A stretch of 39,889 bases of DNA from Microbacterium ginsengisoli (GTDB lineage Bacteria > Actinomycetota > Actinomycetes > Actinomycetales > Microbacteriaceae), in the NCBI RefSeq assembly GCF_000956535.1, contig NZ_JYIY01000059.1, forward strand, positions 1-39,889, in the 5' to 3' direction. The notes under the pieces are model-generated. The model saw only the letters and a program-made list of their open reading frames with translations. It ran no database searches and had not been told where the DNA came from. Each line of letters starts with the position of its first letter. The first letter of the stretch is position 1. Below are positions 23,404 through 31,437 of this stretch, one piece after another. Made by a program: the position numbers and the translations under genes.

Positions 23404-23752
23404 TGCCGATCGACTCGATGTGATGAACCGGCTCGGCCGAGCTATGGCCGACCCGACCCGCTCTCGGATCCTCCTGACCCTCTTGACCGGCCCGAGTTAT
23501 CCGGCGGTGCTGTCTCGTGATTTGGGGCTGTCCCGCTCGAACGTGTCGAACCATCTGACGTGTCTGCGCGGGTGCGGGATCGTGGTGGCTGAGCCCGAGG
23601 GCCGGCAGACCCGGTACGAGGTCGCAGACCCGCACCTCGCGCGCGCGCTGACGGCGCTGGTTGATGTGACGCTCGCGGTCGACGAGAGCGTGCCATGCAT
23701 GGACCCGGACTGCGGGGTCGAGGGCTGCGTGGCGGGGGAGGTTCGGGCGTGA
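23393..23752 (+). CDS. cmtR: Cd/Pb-sensing ArsR-family repressor CmtR
   Basis: This 119-aa winged-helix repressor is expected to leave DNA when it binds Cd(II) or Pb(II). Starting at GTG 23393, the sensor cysteines fall at C57, C61 (TCLRGC) and C102 (ESVPC), the same numbering as reported for Mycobacterium tuberculosis CmtR. The HTH is SRDLGLSRSNVSNHLTCLRG. The dyad at 23382-23403 overlaps its start, so it autoregulates. The stop overlaps the cadA start by GTGA (23749-23752), making one operon. The frame is open further upstream, but that would translate the transposon end and operator. Confidence 0.9.
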   Translation: MLTIADRLDVMNRLGRAMADPTRSRILLTLLTGPSYPAVLSRDLGLSRSNVSNHLTCLRGCGIVVAEPEGRQTRYEVADPHLARALTALVDVTLAVDESVPCMDPDCGVEGCVAGEVRA

Positions 23753-25650
23753 GCGCGGTCACGGGCTCGCAAGCCGAACACGTCGACCTCGACGACGATG
23801 ATGACGATCACCGGCCGTGGTATCGGAGCCCGAGCGTTCTGATCCCGATCGCCTCCGGCGTCGCGTTCGCCGCCGGTCTGGTGTGCGAGTGGACCGGCGC
23901 GGAGACCGCGGGTCTGGTGTTGTTCTGGATCGGTCTGCTGCTGGGCGCGTACACGTTCGTGCCGGGCGCGCTGCGCAAACTGTTCACCAAGGGCAAGCTC
24001 GGTATCGGCCTGCTCATGACGATCAGCGCCACCGGGGCGGTGATCCTCGGCTACGTCGAGGAGGCCGCCGCACTCGCGTTCTTGTACTCCATCGCGGAGG
24101 CGCTGGAAGACAAGGCCATGGACCGCGCCCGCGCAGGGCTGCGGGCACTGTTGAAGCTCGTGCCCGACACCGCACTCGTCAAGGGCGGCGACGCCACCAC
24201 GGAGGTGGAGGCGAAGGAGCTGCGTGTCGGCGATGTGCTCGTTGTCCGGCCGGGCGAACGGATCGCGACAGACGGCATCGTGCGTGCCGGGCGGAGCAGC
24301 CTGGACACGTCCGCGATCACAGGCGAGTCGATCCCGGTCGAGGTCGAGCCCGGCATTGACGTGTCGGCCGGGTCGATCAACACCACCGGCGTCCTCGAGG
24401 TCGAGGCCACCGCCGCTGGCACCGACAACTCGCTCACCACGATTGTGGAACTGGTCGAGCAGGCGCAGGCCGAGAAGGGCGACCGCGCCCGCCTGGCCGA
24501 CCGCATCGCCCGCCCCCTCGTTCCCGGCGTGATGATCCTCGCCGTGCTGGTCGGCGTGCTCGGGTCGCTGCTGAGCGGCGACCCCGGGGTGTGGATCACC
24601 CGTGCTCTGGTCGTGCTGGTCGCAGCGTCGCCGTGTGCTCTGGCGATCGCTGTCCCGGTCACCGTCGTATCTGCCATCGGCGCCGCGTCAAAGTTCGGTG
24701 TGGTTGTGAAGTCCGGTGCCGCGTTCGAGCGATTCGGTGGCATCCGCCACCTCGCCGTCGACAAGACCGGCACTCTGACCCGCAACAAGCCCACTGTTAC
24801 CGATGTCGTCACCACCGGCGCGACCCAGGATGGTGTGCTGGCATGGGCAGCGAGCCTGGAAGGCCACAGCACGCATCCCCTCGCCGCAGCGATCACCAAC
24901 GCGGTTCCCGGCGCTCCGGCCGCTACAGACGTCCGCGAGACCGCCGGCCACGGCATTGTCGGCACCCTCGACGGAGCTCGTCTCGCCGTAGGGAGTCCAC
25001 GTTGGCTAGACGCTGGCACGCTGGCCGACGAAGTGCAGGCGATGGAGTCCGAGGGGATGACCGTTGTCATCATCCACCGCAACGACCAGCCAGTCGGCGC
25101 GATCGGGGTGCGGGACGAGCTGCGTCCTGAGGTTCCTGAGGTCATCGCCACGCTGAACCGGCGCGGGATCGGGGTGACGATGCTCACCGGCGACAATGCC
25201 CGCACCGCCGCGGCCCTCGCCGTACAGGCCGGCATCAGCGACGTGCGCGCCGAACTGCGTCCCGAGGACAAGGCCGCCGCTGTCGCGGAAATGTCGAAGT
25301 CGCAGCCCACCGCGATGATCGGGGACGGCATCAACGACGCCCCCGCTCTCGCGGCCGCGGACCTGGGGATCGCGATGGGGGCCAAGGGCGCGGATGCTGC
25401 GATCGAGTCCGCCGACGTCGCGTTCACCGGCCACGACCTGCGTCTCATCCCGCAGGCTCTCGCTCACGCCCGTCGCGGCCGCAGCATCATCAACCAGAAC
25501 GTTGTGCTGTCCATCGCGATCATCGCAATCCTGCTGCCGCTGGCGATCACCGGCATTCTGGGCCTCGCCGCCGTGGTGCTGGTGCACGAAGTCGCGGAGG
25601 TCATTGTGATCCTCAACGGGCTCCGCGCGGCGCGGCGCACGAAGGCATGA
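23749..25650 (+). CDS. cadA: Heavy-metal P-type ATPase, CtpG/CadA-like exporter
   Basis: This 633-aa inner-membrane pump exports divalent metals such as Cd using ATP. It starts at GTG 23749, overlapping the cmtR stop. The membrane metal site is S294-P295-C296 (ASPCALAIAVP) and the phosphorylation site is DKTGTLT (D338). MLTGDN and GDGINDAPALA form the hinge and ATP-domain motifs, and H613 lies in VLVHEVAEV. SPC plus a C-terminal H-E motif fits the P1B-4 group. There is no N-terminal heavy-metal-associated domain; instead there is an acidic DLDDDDDDHR segment. CmtR next to this pump matches the mycobacterial cmtR-ctpG pairing. lspA overlaps its end by ATGA. Confidence 0.9.
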   Translation: MSAVTGSQAEHVDLDDDDDDHRPWYRSPSVLIPIASGVAFAAGLVCEWTGAETAGLVLFWIGLLLGAYTFVPGALRKLFTKGKLGIGLLMTISATGAVILGYVEEAAALAFLYSIAEALEDKAMDRARAGLRALLKLVPDTALVKGGDATTEVEAKELRVGDVLVVRPGERIATDGIVRAGRSSLDTSAITGESIPVEVEPGIDVSAGSINTTGVLEVEATAAGTDNSLTTIVELVEQAQAEKGDRARLADRIARPLVPGVMILAVLVGVLGSLLSGDPGVWITRALVVLVAASPCALAIAVPVTVVSAIGAASKFGVVVKSGAAFERFGGIRHLAVDKTGTLTRNKPTVTDVVTTGATQDGVLAWAASLEGHSTHPLAAAITNAVPGAPAATDVRETAGHGIVGTLDGARLAVGSPRWLDAGTLADEVQAMESEGMTVVIIHRNDQPVGAIGVRDELRPEVPEVIATLNRRGIGVTMLTGDNARTAAALAVQAGISDVRAELRPEDKAAAVAEMSKSQPTAMIGDGINDAPALAAADLGIAMGAKGADAAIESADVAFTGHDLRLIPQALAHARRGRSIINQNVVLSIAIIAILLPLAITGILGLAAVVLVHEVAEVIVILNGLRAARRTKA

Positions 25651-26246
25651 CCGGTCTCGTTCATGGCCTCGCGCAGGGAAGGGCGGATGCCGTGAAAATG
25701 AATTCCGCCGGCCCTCTTGGCGCGCGCGTCCGACCACGTCTATTCCTGATCGCGTGCGCCGTCGCTGCCGGGGCGGTGCTGATCGACCAGGGAACCAAAG
25801 CACTCGCCCTTTCACGGCTCAGCGAACAAGCCCGCATCCCACTCCTCGGAGACTGGCTCGGCTTGCAGCTCGCGTTCAACCCCGGCACCGTCATGTCCCT
25901 CGGATCCGGCTCAACCTGGCTGCTCACCATCATCGCGGCCGCGGCATCCGTGGCTCTGCTCATCGCCGCCACGCGCGCCCGCACCGCCGGGTGGGCGGTC
26001 GCGATTGGCCTGCTATGGGGCGGCGCGGTCGGCAACCTCCTGGACCGCCTGCTCGCCCCACCCGGATTCGGTCGCGGCCACGTCACCGACTTCCTCGCCT
26101 ACGGCAACCTGTTCATCGGCAACCTTGCCGACGTCATCCTCGGTGTCGGCGTCGCCCTCGGCATACTCCTCTACGTCTCGCAGTCGAAGGGCAGAAGGTC
26201 GAGTCATCAGCCCGACGAGCACAGATCGACTCCGAAAGACATCTAG
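25647..26246 (+). CDS. lspA: Lipoprotein signal peptidase (LspA) in metal operon
   Basis: This 199-aa integral membrane aspartic protease cleaves signal peptides of prolipoproteins. Four hydrophobic segments are visible, with catalytic motifs GNLLDR (D133) and NLADV (D162) and the N-terminal DQGTKALAL element. It overlaps cadA by 4 nt (ATGA, 25647-25650). An alternative start at ATG 25698 would remove 17 residues before the first membrane helix. LspA paralogues occur in cadmium and mercury operons of several bacteria; why they are needed is unclear. It is the last gene of the transposon, and only 66 nt separate its stop from the right inverted repeat. Confidence 0.9.
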   Translation: MTGLVHGLAQGRADAVKMNSAGPLGARVRPRLFLIACAVAAGAVLIDQGTKALALSRLSEQARIPLLGDWLGLQLAFNPGTVMSLGSGSTWLLTIIAAAASVALLIAATRARTAGWAVAIGLLWGGAVGNLLDRLLAPPGFGRGHVTDFLAYGNLFIGNLADVILGVGVALGILLYVSQSKGRRSSHQPDEHRSTPKDI

Positions 26247-26311
26247 AAGCATGCTCGCGGCGGCTTTCGAGGACATTCCGCCTGTCACTTCCGCGTCCTG
26301 CCGCTGCGAAG

Positions 26312-26337
26312 ATGGACATTTCTGAGCGGTCCCTACA
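26312..26337 (-). repeat. Right terminal inverted repeat
   Basis: On the minus strand this begins TGTAGGGAC and contains GAAATGTCCAT, matching the left end at 22 of 26 positions. A further inner motif, CGGAATGTCC on the minus strand, lies at 26271-26280. AACGC (26338-26342) follows, completing the target duplication. Confidence 0.85.
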
Positions 26338-26342
26338 AACGC

Positions 26343-26719
26343 GAGAGGTAGGTCGTCCAGTGTCGTTCGTGAACAACTCGACCAGCGAAGAGTTCGAGGA
26401 TGAAGACGAGTACCTGCGTTCGATGAAGCAGGATGACTCCTACCAGTTCTCATACGACTATGAGTACGTCGCCGACAGATTCGGCGACGGTGATGACGAC
26501 GTGAAACTGGAGAACGCGAGGCTCAACGTCTCGCTGACTTGGGACGACTACTCGGCTCCGGGATACGTCGTCTCGTATACCGTCGATTCGCCGACCCCGA
26601 TTCCAAACGACTGGACGGGCGACGCCGACCAGATCTTCAATGACTTGTGGCTTGCCGTTACCGCGGACCTGAGTTCGCTTGGTATCGGCTCGCAGCTGCA
26701 CAAAGACTGGCCGATCTAG
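26343..26719 (+). pseudogene. 3' part of the small acidic ORF split by the cadmium transposon
   Basis: This is the continuation of the ORF begun at 23213. The part here encodes REVGRPVSFVNNSTSEEFED... to HKDWPI, with many Asp and Glu residues (SEEFEDEDEY, DGDDDV), no membrane segment and no recognised domain. The insertion removed the original start, but GTG 26360 could still start a 119-aa product. Its acidity and place among transfer genes recall DNA-mimic antirestriction proteins, but this is only suggestive. It converges with the virD4-like gene 12 nt away. Confidence 0.6.
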
Positions 26720-26730
26720 CCTCCTCACAG

Positions 26731-28542
26731 TCAGTCGTCGGTGACTGTTGCCTCACCTATCCCTGCGGTGCCCGGCCGCATGATCGCCTCGACCTCGGCG
26801 CGCTGGGCGAGCAGCGTCTCGGCTTCCGGCCGATGGAGCCAGTAACGCATGGTCGTGATGATCGGCGGCGCGGAGCGCAGCAACACGAGCGAGGTGCCCT
26901 GGGGCAGGGTGCGGATGTCTTCGACCTTCATGATCGGGACGCGGCGGATCGAGCGTTGGTTCGAGCGCAAGCCGCGCTCCCCGATGGTCACGGAGTCAGT
27001 CGTCTCGTCGCGTTCGCCGATCAGTGTGGAGATGTCCTGGAGGTGCCGTGTGTCCGTCCCGCCGCCGAGGACGATCTTGGTGATGCTCGCATCCCACATC
27101 GCGGTCGCGGCGTCGTCGCCCCAACGACCTCGCGCCTGGGCGAGCGACTGGAACACGGGCATCACCGTGAGCCCGGTGCCGCCGCCCTCCGCCATGAGGA
27201 CCGGAAGCGAAGGCAGAGGCGCGAGGTTCCCGATCTCGTCGAGCGCGAGCAGCACAGGCGGATCGAGCCGCGCGCCCGGCGAGCGCGCGGCGATGCGCCG
27301 AGCCGTCTCTACGAGGTCTTCGATGAACGCCGCGACGAGCGACGAGGACGCCCCCGCTCCGGCTCCTGTCGCCAGCAGGTAAAGCGTGCCGGACCCGCGC
27401 AGGAACGCCTCGGGGTCGAACTGCTCGTCCTCGCTGGGGCTGACCGCCTCCAGCACCCGTGGGTCGGCGAGCGAGGCGAGGGAGAGCGAGACGCCCTGCC
27501 AAATGGAGTCGCGGGTGCGAGGGTCGGATTGCAGCATCCCGTCGAGCGACTCGGCCCATCCGGTCGCGGCGTGGGGGTGCGACGCGAGAATGGAGACGGC
27601 ATCCGCCGCAGCCGCAGGGTCGAGCGTCCAGCGGAATAGCTCGGCGGGTTGCCGGTGATCGAGCGCCGCGGCGTGCAGAAGCGCCTGTAGCGCCGTGCGC
27701 GTCTTGCCTTCCCAGAATCCGCCGTTCTCGACAGAGGGGCCGGAGAGCCCGGTTCCCGCGGCGAGACCTGTGCCGCGGATCATCGCGGTCAGGGGCACCT
27801 CGCACCCGCGGATCGGTGACCACCGCAGACCCGCGGGCACGCCCTCGGCGAGGTGCTGGGGATCGAACACGGAGACTGGGCCGCCGTGCGACTGGCGGGC
27901 GCGGAGCGTCGCCGTGAGGTTGTCTGGCCGGGTCGAGGTCGTGATGACCGCACCGGGCGCGTCGAGGATGGTGTTGATGACAATGTTCGCGCCCTTGCCG
28001 GATCTCGGCGGGCCGATCAGCAGGATCGAGTCCTCGACGGATGTCCACACGCGCTTGCCGCGCGAGGTTCCAAGGAGGTAGCCGACCTCCTCGGGCTTCG
28101 GCTCGGTGAGCGAGGGGCGCAGCGTCGTCGCGCGACGCAGAAGGTCGCGTTCGGATGCGGCGCGCTGCACGTCGCGCGCGTCGGCGATTCCCTCGATCCG
28201 GTTCGGGTCGGCCTTGGTCCGCTTGCCCAGCTCGCGCACCCATCGCCAGATGAACCACGCCGCGGTACCGATGGCGGCGAGCAGGAGTGCGGCGGTGATC
28301 CAATAGGCGACGGGGCTGAGCGACGCGGAGCCGAGTGCCGAGCCGGGGTCGTCGGCGTGGAAGACCACTCCGACTCCCGCTTCGAGACCCGCCGCGGGCT
28401 GGGGCGCGCCTGTGACGAACGCAGCGATGCTCCCGGCGAAGCGGAGCGCACCGGCCAGCAGCATCGCACCGATGAGCGCGCCGAGGGCGAGGTTCGTCAG
28501 TTCGTCGCCGAACGCCCCGGCTCGCGGTGATGAGCTGGTCAT
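26731..28542 (-). CDS. Type IV coupling protein (VirD4/TraG-like)
   Basis: This 603-aa membrane ATPase is expected to dock the relaxosome to the secretion channel and pump DNA. Two transmembrane segments lie at about residues 17-42 and 78-98. Walker A is GPPRSGKG (177-184) and Walker B is LLALDEIGNL (about residue 430). The C-terminal half has VFQSLAQARGRWGDDAATAM and LGGGTDTRHLQDIS, typical of TraG/VirD4 C-terminal nucleotide-binding halves. Its start overlaps the stop of the 28539 gene in an ATGA. It would also recognise protein substrates, if the C-terminal motifs in DprA and the methyltransferase are transfer signals. Confidence 0.9.
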   Translation of the reverse strand: MTSSSPRAGAFGDELTNLALGALIGAMLLAGALRFAGSIAAFVTGAPQPAAGLEAGVGVVFHADDPGSALGSASLSPVAYWITAALLLAAIGTAAWFIWRWVRELGKRTKADPNRIEGIADARDVQRAASERDLLRRATTLRPSLTEPKPEEVGYLLGTSRGKRVWTSVEDSILLIGPPRSGKGANIVINTILDAPGAVITTSTRPDNLTATLRARQSHGGPVSVFDPQHLAEGVPAGLRWSPIRGCEVPLTAMIRGTGLAAGTGLSGPSVENGGFWEGKTRTALQALLHAAALDHRQPAELFRWTLDPAAAADAVSILASHPHAATGWAESLDGMLQSDPRTRDSIWQGVSLSLASLADPRVLEAVSPSEDEQFDPEAFLRGSGTLYLLATGAGAGASSSLVAAFIEDLVETARRIAARSPGARLDPPVLLALDEIGNLAPLPSLPVLMAEGGGTGLTVMPVFQSLAQARGRWGDDAATAMWDASITKIVLGGGTDTRHLQDISTLIGERDETTDSVTIGERGLRSNQRSIRRVPIMKVEDIRTLPQGTSLVLLRSAPPIITTMRYWLHRPEAETLLAQRAEVEAIMRPGTAGIGEATVTDD

Positions 28543-29126
28543 GCCGGGTGTCCGACGATGCAGGTGCCCGAGACGCGGCCCAGCAGGATGACCTCGTGCG
28601 TGGGACTCAGATCGAGCAGACTCGGCTCGACGATCGCCCGTGCTGTGCCCTCGCTGTCAGCCCCGGTGTGCCGGACGATGACGGCGACCGCGACCTCCTC
28701 ACCAGGCACGTAGCCCTCGCCGTTCTGGCATGGGAGAGGGTGCGCTGGTTCGGTTGTATCTGGCGCAGGGCTAGTCTGGTCGACCGGGGCCGGCGACTCG
28801 GGAAGGGATGAGCTGAGGAATGTGGGATGAAGCGGAGCCGTCACGATGTCCGTGTAGACCCTCCCGTCGAGTTCGTGCACCACGATGCGCACGGGCGAGT
28901 GGCGCTGTTCGACGACCTCGCTGATGATCTGCGCGAATGAGTGCCGGTGCCACGGCGGGGCGAACGTCGGCGCGCCGAACGGCTCCCCGTCGACTGCGAC
29001 GCGGAGCGTCGCGTCCGGCTGCACCGTCATCGTCACGACCGGCAGCACAGGCGGCACGTTCGCAGAGACCTCCCGTTCTGCGCTCTCTTGGCGTGCGAGG
29101 CGTCGCCGGGCAAGTGTGATGGCCAT
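28539..29126 (-). CDS. Conserved ICE protein upstream of the coupling protein
   Basis: This 195-aa protein starts at ATG 29126; a TTG at 29141 has no RBS. The N-terminus is basic (MAITLARRRLARQ), the first half is compact (VTMTVQPDATLRVAVDGEPF, WHRHSFAQIISEV, VRIVVHELDGRVYTDIV), and a Pro/Ser/Thr-rich linker separates a short C-terminal segment. There are no membrane helices and no known family. It overlaps the virD4-like gene by 4 nt, so it is probably an accessory protein of the coupling protein or relaxosome. A short GTGCGCACCTA-like sequence upstream (about 29186-29200) is a weak match to the 20-bp motif before ssb. Confidence 0.65.
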   Translation of the reverse strand: MAITLARRRLARQESAEREVSANVPPVLPVVTMTVQPDATLRVAVDGEPFGAPTFAPPWHRHSFAQIISEVVEQRHSPVRIVVHELDGRVYTDIVTAPLHPTFLSSSLPESPAPVDQTSPAPDTTEPAHPLPCQNGEGYVPGEEVAVAVIVRHTGADSEGTARAIVEPSLLDLSPTHEVILLGRVSGTCIVGHPA

Positions 29127-29320
29127 CTCACGCTGTCCCAACTGCCGTGAGTTCGCGCGAGTGGTCTCGTCGGGGATGGCTCATGCACACTAGGTGCGCC
29201 CGGTGTGCTGGCGCGTTGACGAATCTCAGCGAATCCTTGGAATCGTGCCAGTTGGTTCAGGAATATTGGCGTTCATTCACCGCTCCTGAACTCGCACCAT
29301 TCAGGCACGCCCGCACCCGG

Positions 29321-29629
29321 CTACCCGACGTTTAGCGCTGCGATCTGTTCCGGCGTGCCAGTGACGATGAGTCGAAGGTGGGCGTGGGTCTCGTCGATAC
29401 TCCAGTCGACGAAGGCGCAGCAGGTGCTGTCAGCCGCGACGAGCTCTCGGAGCCGTCGGGTGGAGTCGTCGACCTTGGCGTAGTGGATGGTCAGGCGAGC
29501 GTCGGTGCGCTCGGTCTCGAGCGCGTAGTCCTCGTCGAACGCTCGCCACTTCTCCACCTGCGCTTTGCCGGCAGCCGGGGCGAGGGTGCAGGCGATCGGT
29601 GGGCCGTTCAGCGGGCCGACGTGCGTCAT
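29321..29629 (-). CDS. Small Cys-containing metal-associated protein
   Basis: This 102-aa soluble protein starts at ATG 29629, overlapping the stop of the CDF gene (ATGA). Sequence IACTLAPAAGKAQVEKWRAF with a later ADSTCCAFVDW leaves one Cys near the start and a vicinal CC pair about two thirds along, a pattern seen in small proteins next to mercury and other metal resistance genes. Vicinal cysteines could bind Hg(II) or Cd(II). It is the last gene of cmtR2-CDF-this operon. It may be a cytosolic metal chaperone or scavenger; that is inference from Cys content and neighbours. Confidence 0.7.
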   Translation of the reverse strand: MTHVGPLNGPPIACTLAPAAGKAQVEKWRAFDEDYALETERTDARLTIHYAKVDDSTRRLRELVAADSTCCAFVDWSIDETHAHLRLIVTGTPEQIAALNVG

Positions 29630-30285
29630 GGGGTGACCTCCTCGTGGTCGAGGTCTTCGAGGACTTCCAAGGGGGATTCGATGTCGCCGCGCCATGCTTC
29701 GATGCCTTCCCGGATCGCGAGGACCGCGACGACGAGCGCGGCGACGGAGTCCGCCCACGCCCACTCGAACAAGCTGTTCAGCAGCAGGCCGATGAGGACG
29801 GTGCCGGAGAGGTAGATGCACAGCAGGAGCTGCTTGGCGTCGGCCTGCACGCTCTTGGAGCCGAGCTCGCGGCCGGTGCGGAACTCGAACCAGGCCAGGC
29901 CGGGCATCACGATCAGGCTCGCGACCGCGATGCCGATGCCGACCGGGCTGTGCTCCGGCTCGCGGACCCCGGTGAAGGCGAGGATAGCGTCGACGGTGAT
30001 GTAGGCGGCGAGGGCGAAGAACGCGACCCCGATGATCCGGACGGTGGCCTTCTCCCACAGCTCGGGATCCTTGCGGGTGAACTGCCAGGCGATCGCGGCA
30101 GCGGAGGCGACCTCGATCACCGAGTCCAGCCCGAACCCGATCAGCGCGGCCGAGGAGGCGAGCGCGCCGGCGGAGAGGGCGATGATCGCCTCGATGACGT
30201 TCCAGGTGATCGTGAAGAAGACGATGAACTTCACCCGACCGTGCAGCCGGGCGCGGCGCTCGTCGGTCAGCGTCGCTGCGCTCAT
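29626..30285 (-). CDS. CDF-type cation efflux protein lacking the cytosolic C-terminal domain
   Basis: This 219-aa membrane protein has about six hydrophobic helices. The second helix has FGLDSVIE and the fifth has WADSVAALVV, matching the positions of the CDF metal site but with Asp where many zinc/cadmium CDFs have His plus Asp. The protein ends soon after the last helix (IREGIEAWRGD...), so the usual ~90-residue cytosolic dimerisation domain is missing. The start is ATG 30285, overlapping the cmtR2 stop (30282-30285); the open frame beyond it is shadow. It probably exports divalent metal under CmtR2 control. Confidence 0.85.
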   Translation of the reverse strand: MSAATLTDERRARLHGRVKFIVFFTITWNVIEAIIALSAGALASSAALIGFGLDSVIEVASAAAIAWQFTRKDPELWEKATVRIIGVAFFALAAYITVDAILAFTGVREPEHSPVGIGIAVASLIVMPGLAWFEFRTGRELGSKSVQADAKQLLLCIYLSGTVLIGLLLNSLFEWAWADSVAALVVAVLAIREGIEAWRGDIESPLEVLEDLDHEEVTP

Positions 30286-30644
30286 CCGGCGGTGGCCTCG
30301 GTGTCGCAGCAGCCGAGGACTGTGCAGCCCGGGTCCAGGCACGGCGCGCTCTCGTCGACGGCGAGCGTGACATCGACCAGGGCGGTCAGGGCCGCGGTCA
30401 GGTGCGGGTCGGCGATTTCATACCGGGTCTGCCGGCCCTCGGGCTCAGCGACGACGATCCCGCAGCCGCGCAGACAGGCCAGGTGGTTCGAGACGTTGGT
30501 GCGGGTCAGGTCCAGGTCGCGAGCGAGCTTCGCCGGGTAACCGGGCTGCTCCAGCAGCGACAGCAGGATGCGGGAGCGGGTCGGGTCGGCCATGGCCCGG
30601 CCGAGCCGGTTCATCACGTCCACCCGCGAAGCAAGAGTCAGCAT
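30282..30644 (-). CDS. cmtR: Second CmtR-type ArsR-family repressor
   Basis: This 120-aa protein is closely similar to the CmtR at 23393 (same MNRLGRAMADPTRSRILL, CLRGCGIVVAEPEGRQTRYE). Sensor cysteines C57, C61 and a C-terminal Cys in ESAPC are conserved. It has extra C-terminal cysteines (PGCTVLGCC). ATG 30644 lies in the centre of an AGTCA-N8-TGACT dyad. It is the first gene of an operon with the CDF protein and the small Cys protein, all joined by 4-nt overlaps. It likely responds to Cd, Pb or perhaps Hg. Confidence 0.9.
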   Translation of the reverse strand: MLTLASRVDVMNRLGRAMADPTRSRILLSLLEQPGYPAKLARDLDLTRTNVSNHLACLRGCGIVVAEPEGRQTRYEIADPHLTAALTALVDVTLAVDESAPCLDPGCTVLGCCDTEATAG

Positions 30645-30655
30645 GGAGTGACTAT
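30634..30655. promoter_or_regulatory. CmtR2 operator over the cmtR2 start codon
   Basis: AGTCA (30636-30640), an 8-nt spacer containing the cmtR2 start codon, then TGACT (30649-30653). The plus-strand AGTCAGCATG is identical to the left arm of the cmtR operator at 23384-23393. On the minus strand TATAGT, just upstream, can act as -10. Cross-regulation by the two CmtR proteins is plausible. Confidence 0.6.
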
Positions 30656-30740
30656 ACAGCGAACGGTGACCTATTGGAAGGCTGGGAGCGTGAGGGACCA
30701 GCGCGCCACACGGCAGACATCGCGAACGCGCCCACCGCGA

Positions 30741-31403
30741 TCAGCAGCAGACGGCGCCATTCAGCCCGGATCGGTCAGGGGACACGGTGGCGGGGTCGAG
30801 GTGCATCGACTCGACGAGTGCGGTGGCGAGTTCGAAAGCTGCGGCAACGGGGATGGTGGTGGCCTCGGGGTGGCGTTCGAGCCATGGTGCGGCTTCGTCG
30901 GGTGAGGCGAAGTAGTGGACCTGGTTGCAGAACGCGGAGCGGATCTGGCTGAGGTCTTCCGGGTTGACGAGCGAGACGACCGCGGTGCGCGGTTCGACGC
31001 TGGTGACGCCGGTGGCGTCGACGCTGATCCGAACCGGCGTGCTGCCCTCGCGTTGTGAGGATTCGATCCGACCGGGTCGGTCGAGCAGCTGCGGGAAGAT
31101 TAGGGTGTCCAGCGCGCACCAGGTGTAGAGCTGCTCCCCGCCGATTTCGAAGTGGTGGCGGGTCGGGCGAAGGGTCAGACCTTGACCGATGATCTGGCCT
31201 TCGTCGTCGTATTCGGTGTCGGGAACCGCGGCGAGCGCGGCCTGCACTTCGTCGGCGGTCCGCCCCGTGGCGGTCGCCAGATCGGCGATGGTGACAGGTT
31301 CGCCTTCGGCGAGGAGCTTCAGAAGGGGGAGCCAGAGCCAGATTTCCAGCCCGGTCTCAGCAGTGGCGAGGCGGTCGGTGATCGCGGCGGGTTCGTTGGT
31401 CAT
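30741..31403 (-). CDS. merB: Organomercurial lyase
   Basis: This 220-aa enzyme cleaves C-Hg bonds to release Hg(II). The three catalytic residues fall at canonical numbers: C96 and D99 in YTWCALD, and C159 in RSAFCNQVHYF. The N-terminal winged-helix-like part (TIADLATATGRTADEVQAAL) is also typical. The product ends in VCC, an added vicinal Cys pair that may pass Hg to MerA. AAAGGAAAAG precedes ATG 31403. It lies 34 nt after merA, in the same transcript. Confidence 0.95.
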   Translation of the reverse strand: MTNEPAAITDRLATAETGLEIWLWLPLLKLLAEGEPVTIADLATATGRTADEVQAALAAVPDTEYDDEGQIIGQGLTLRPTRHHFEIGGEQLYTWCALDTLIFPQLLDRPGRIESSQREGSTPVRISVDATGVTSVEPRTAVVSLVNPEDLSQIRSAFCNQVHYFASPDEAAPWLERHPEATTIPVAAAFELATALVESMHLDPATVSPDRSGLNGAVCC

Positions 31404-31437
31404 TCTCTTTTCCTTTCAGATGGATCTGGTGATGCGC

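Larger units (their letters stand above)
23250..26337. mobile_element. 3,088-bp cadmium-resistance transposon without transposase, IS21-like ends
   Basis: The ends are inverted repeats beginning TGTAGGGAC and sharing GAAATGTCCAT (26 bp with 4 mismatches: 23250-23275 and 26312-26337). A second, inner copy of the AAATGTCC-type motif lies near each end (23284-23295 and 26271-26280). Repeated inner motifs behind 5'-TG ends resemble IS21-family ends, although that family call is from memory. A perfect 5-bp duplication flanks it. The interior encodes only cmtR, cadA and lspA; no istA/istB or other transposase fits. It therefore needs a helper in trans. A hairpin (AGATGTC/GACATCT, 23297-23317) lies inside the left end. 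Confidence 0.85.

Noticed and set aside
29147..29335. Short rightward ORF with two Cys near the start (MHTRCARCAG...)
   Set aside because: No RBS, weak codon bias and no match to a known family; it may be a decayed fragment at the cargo border.
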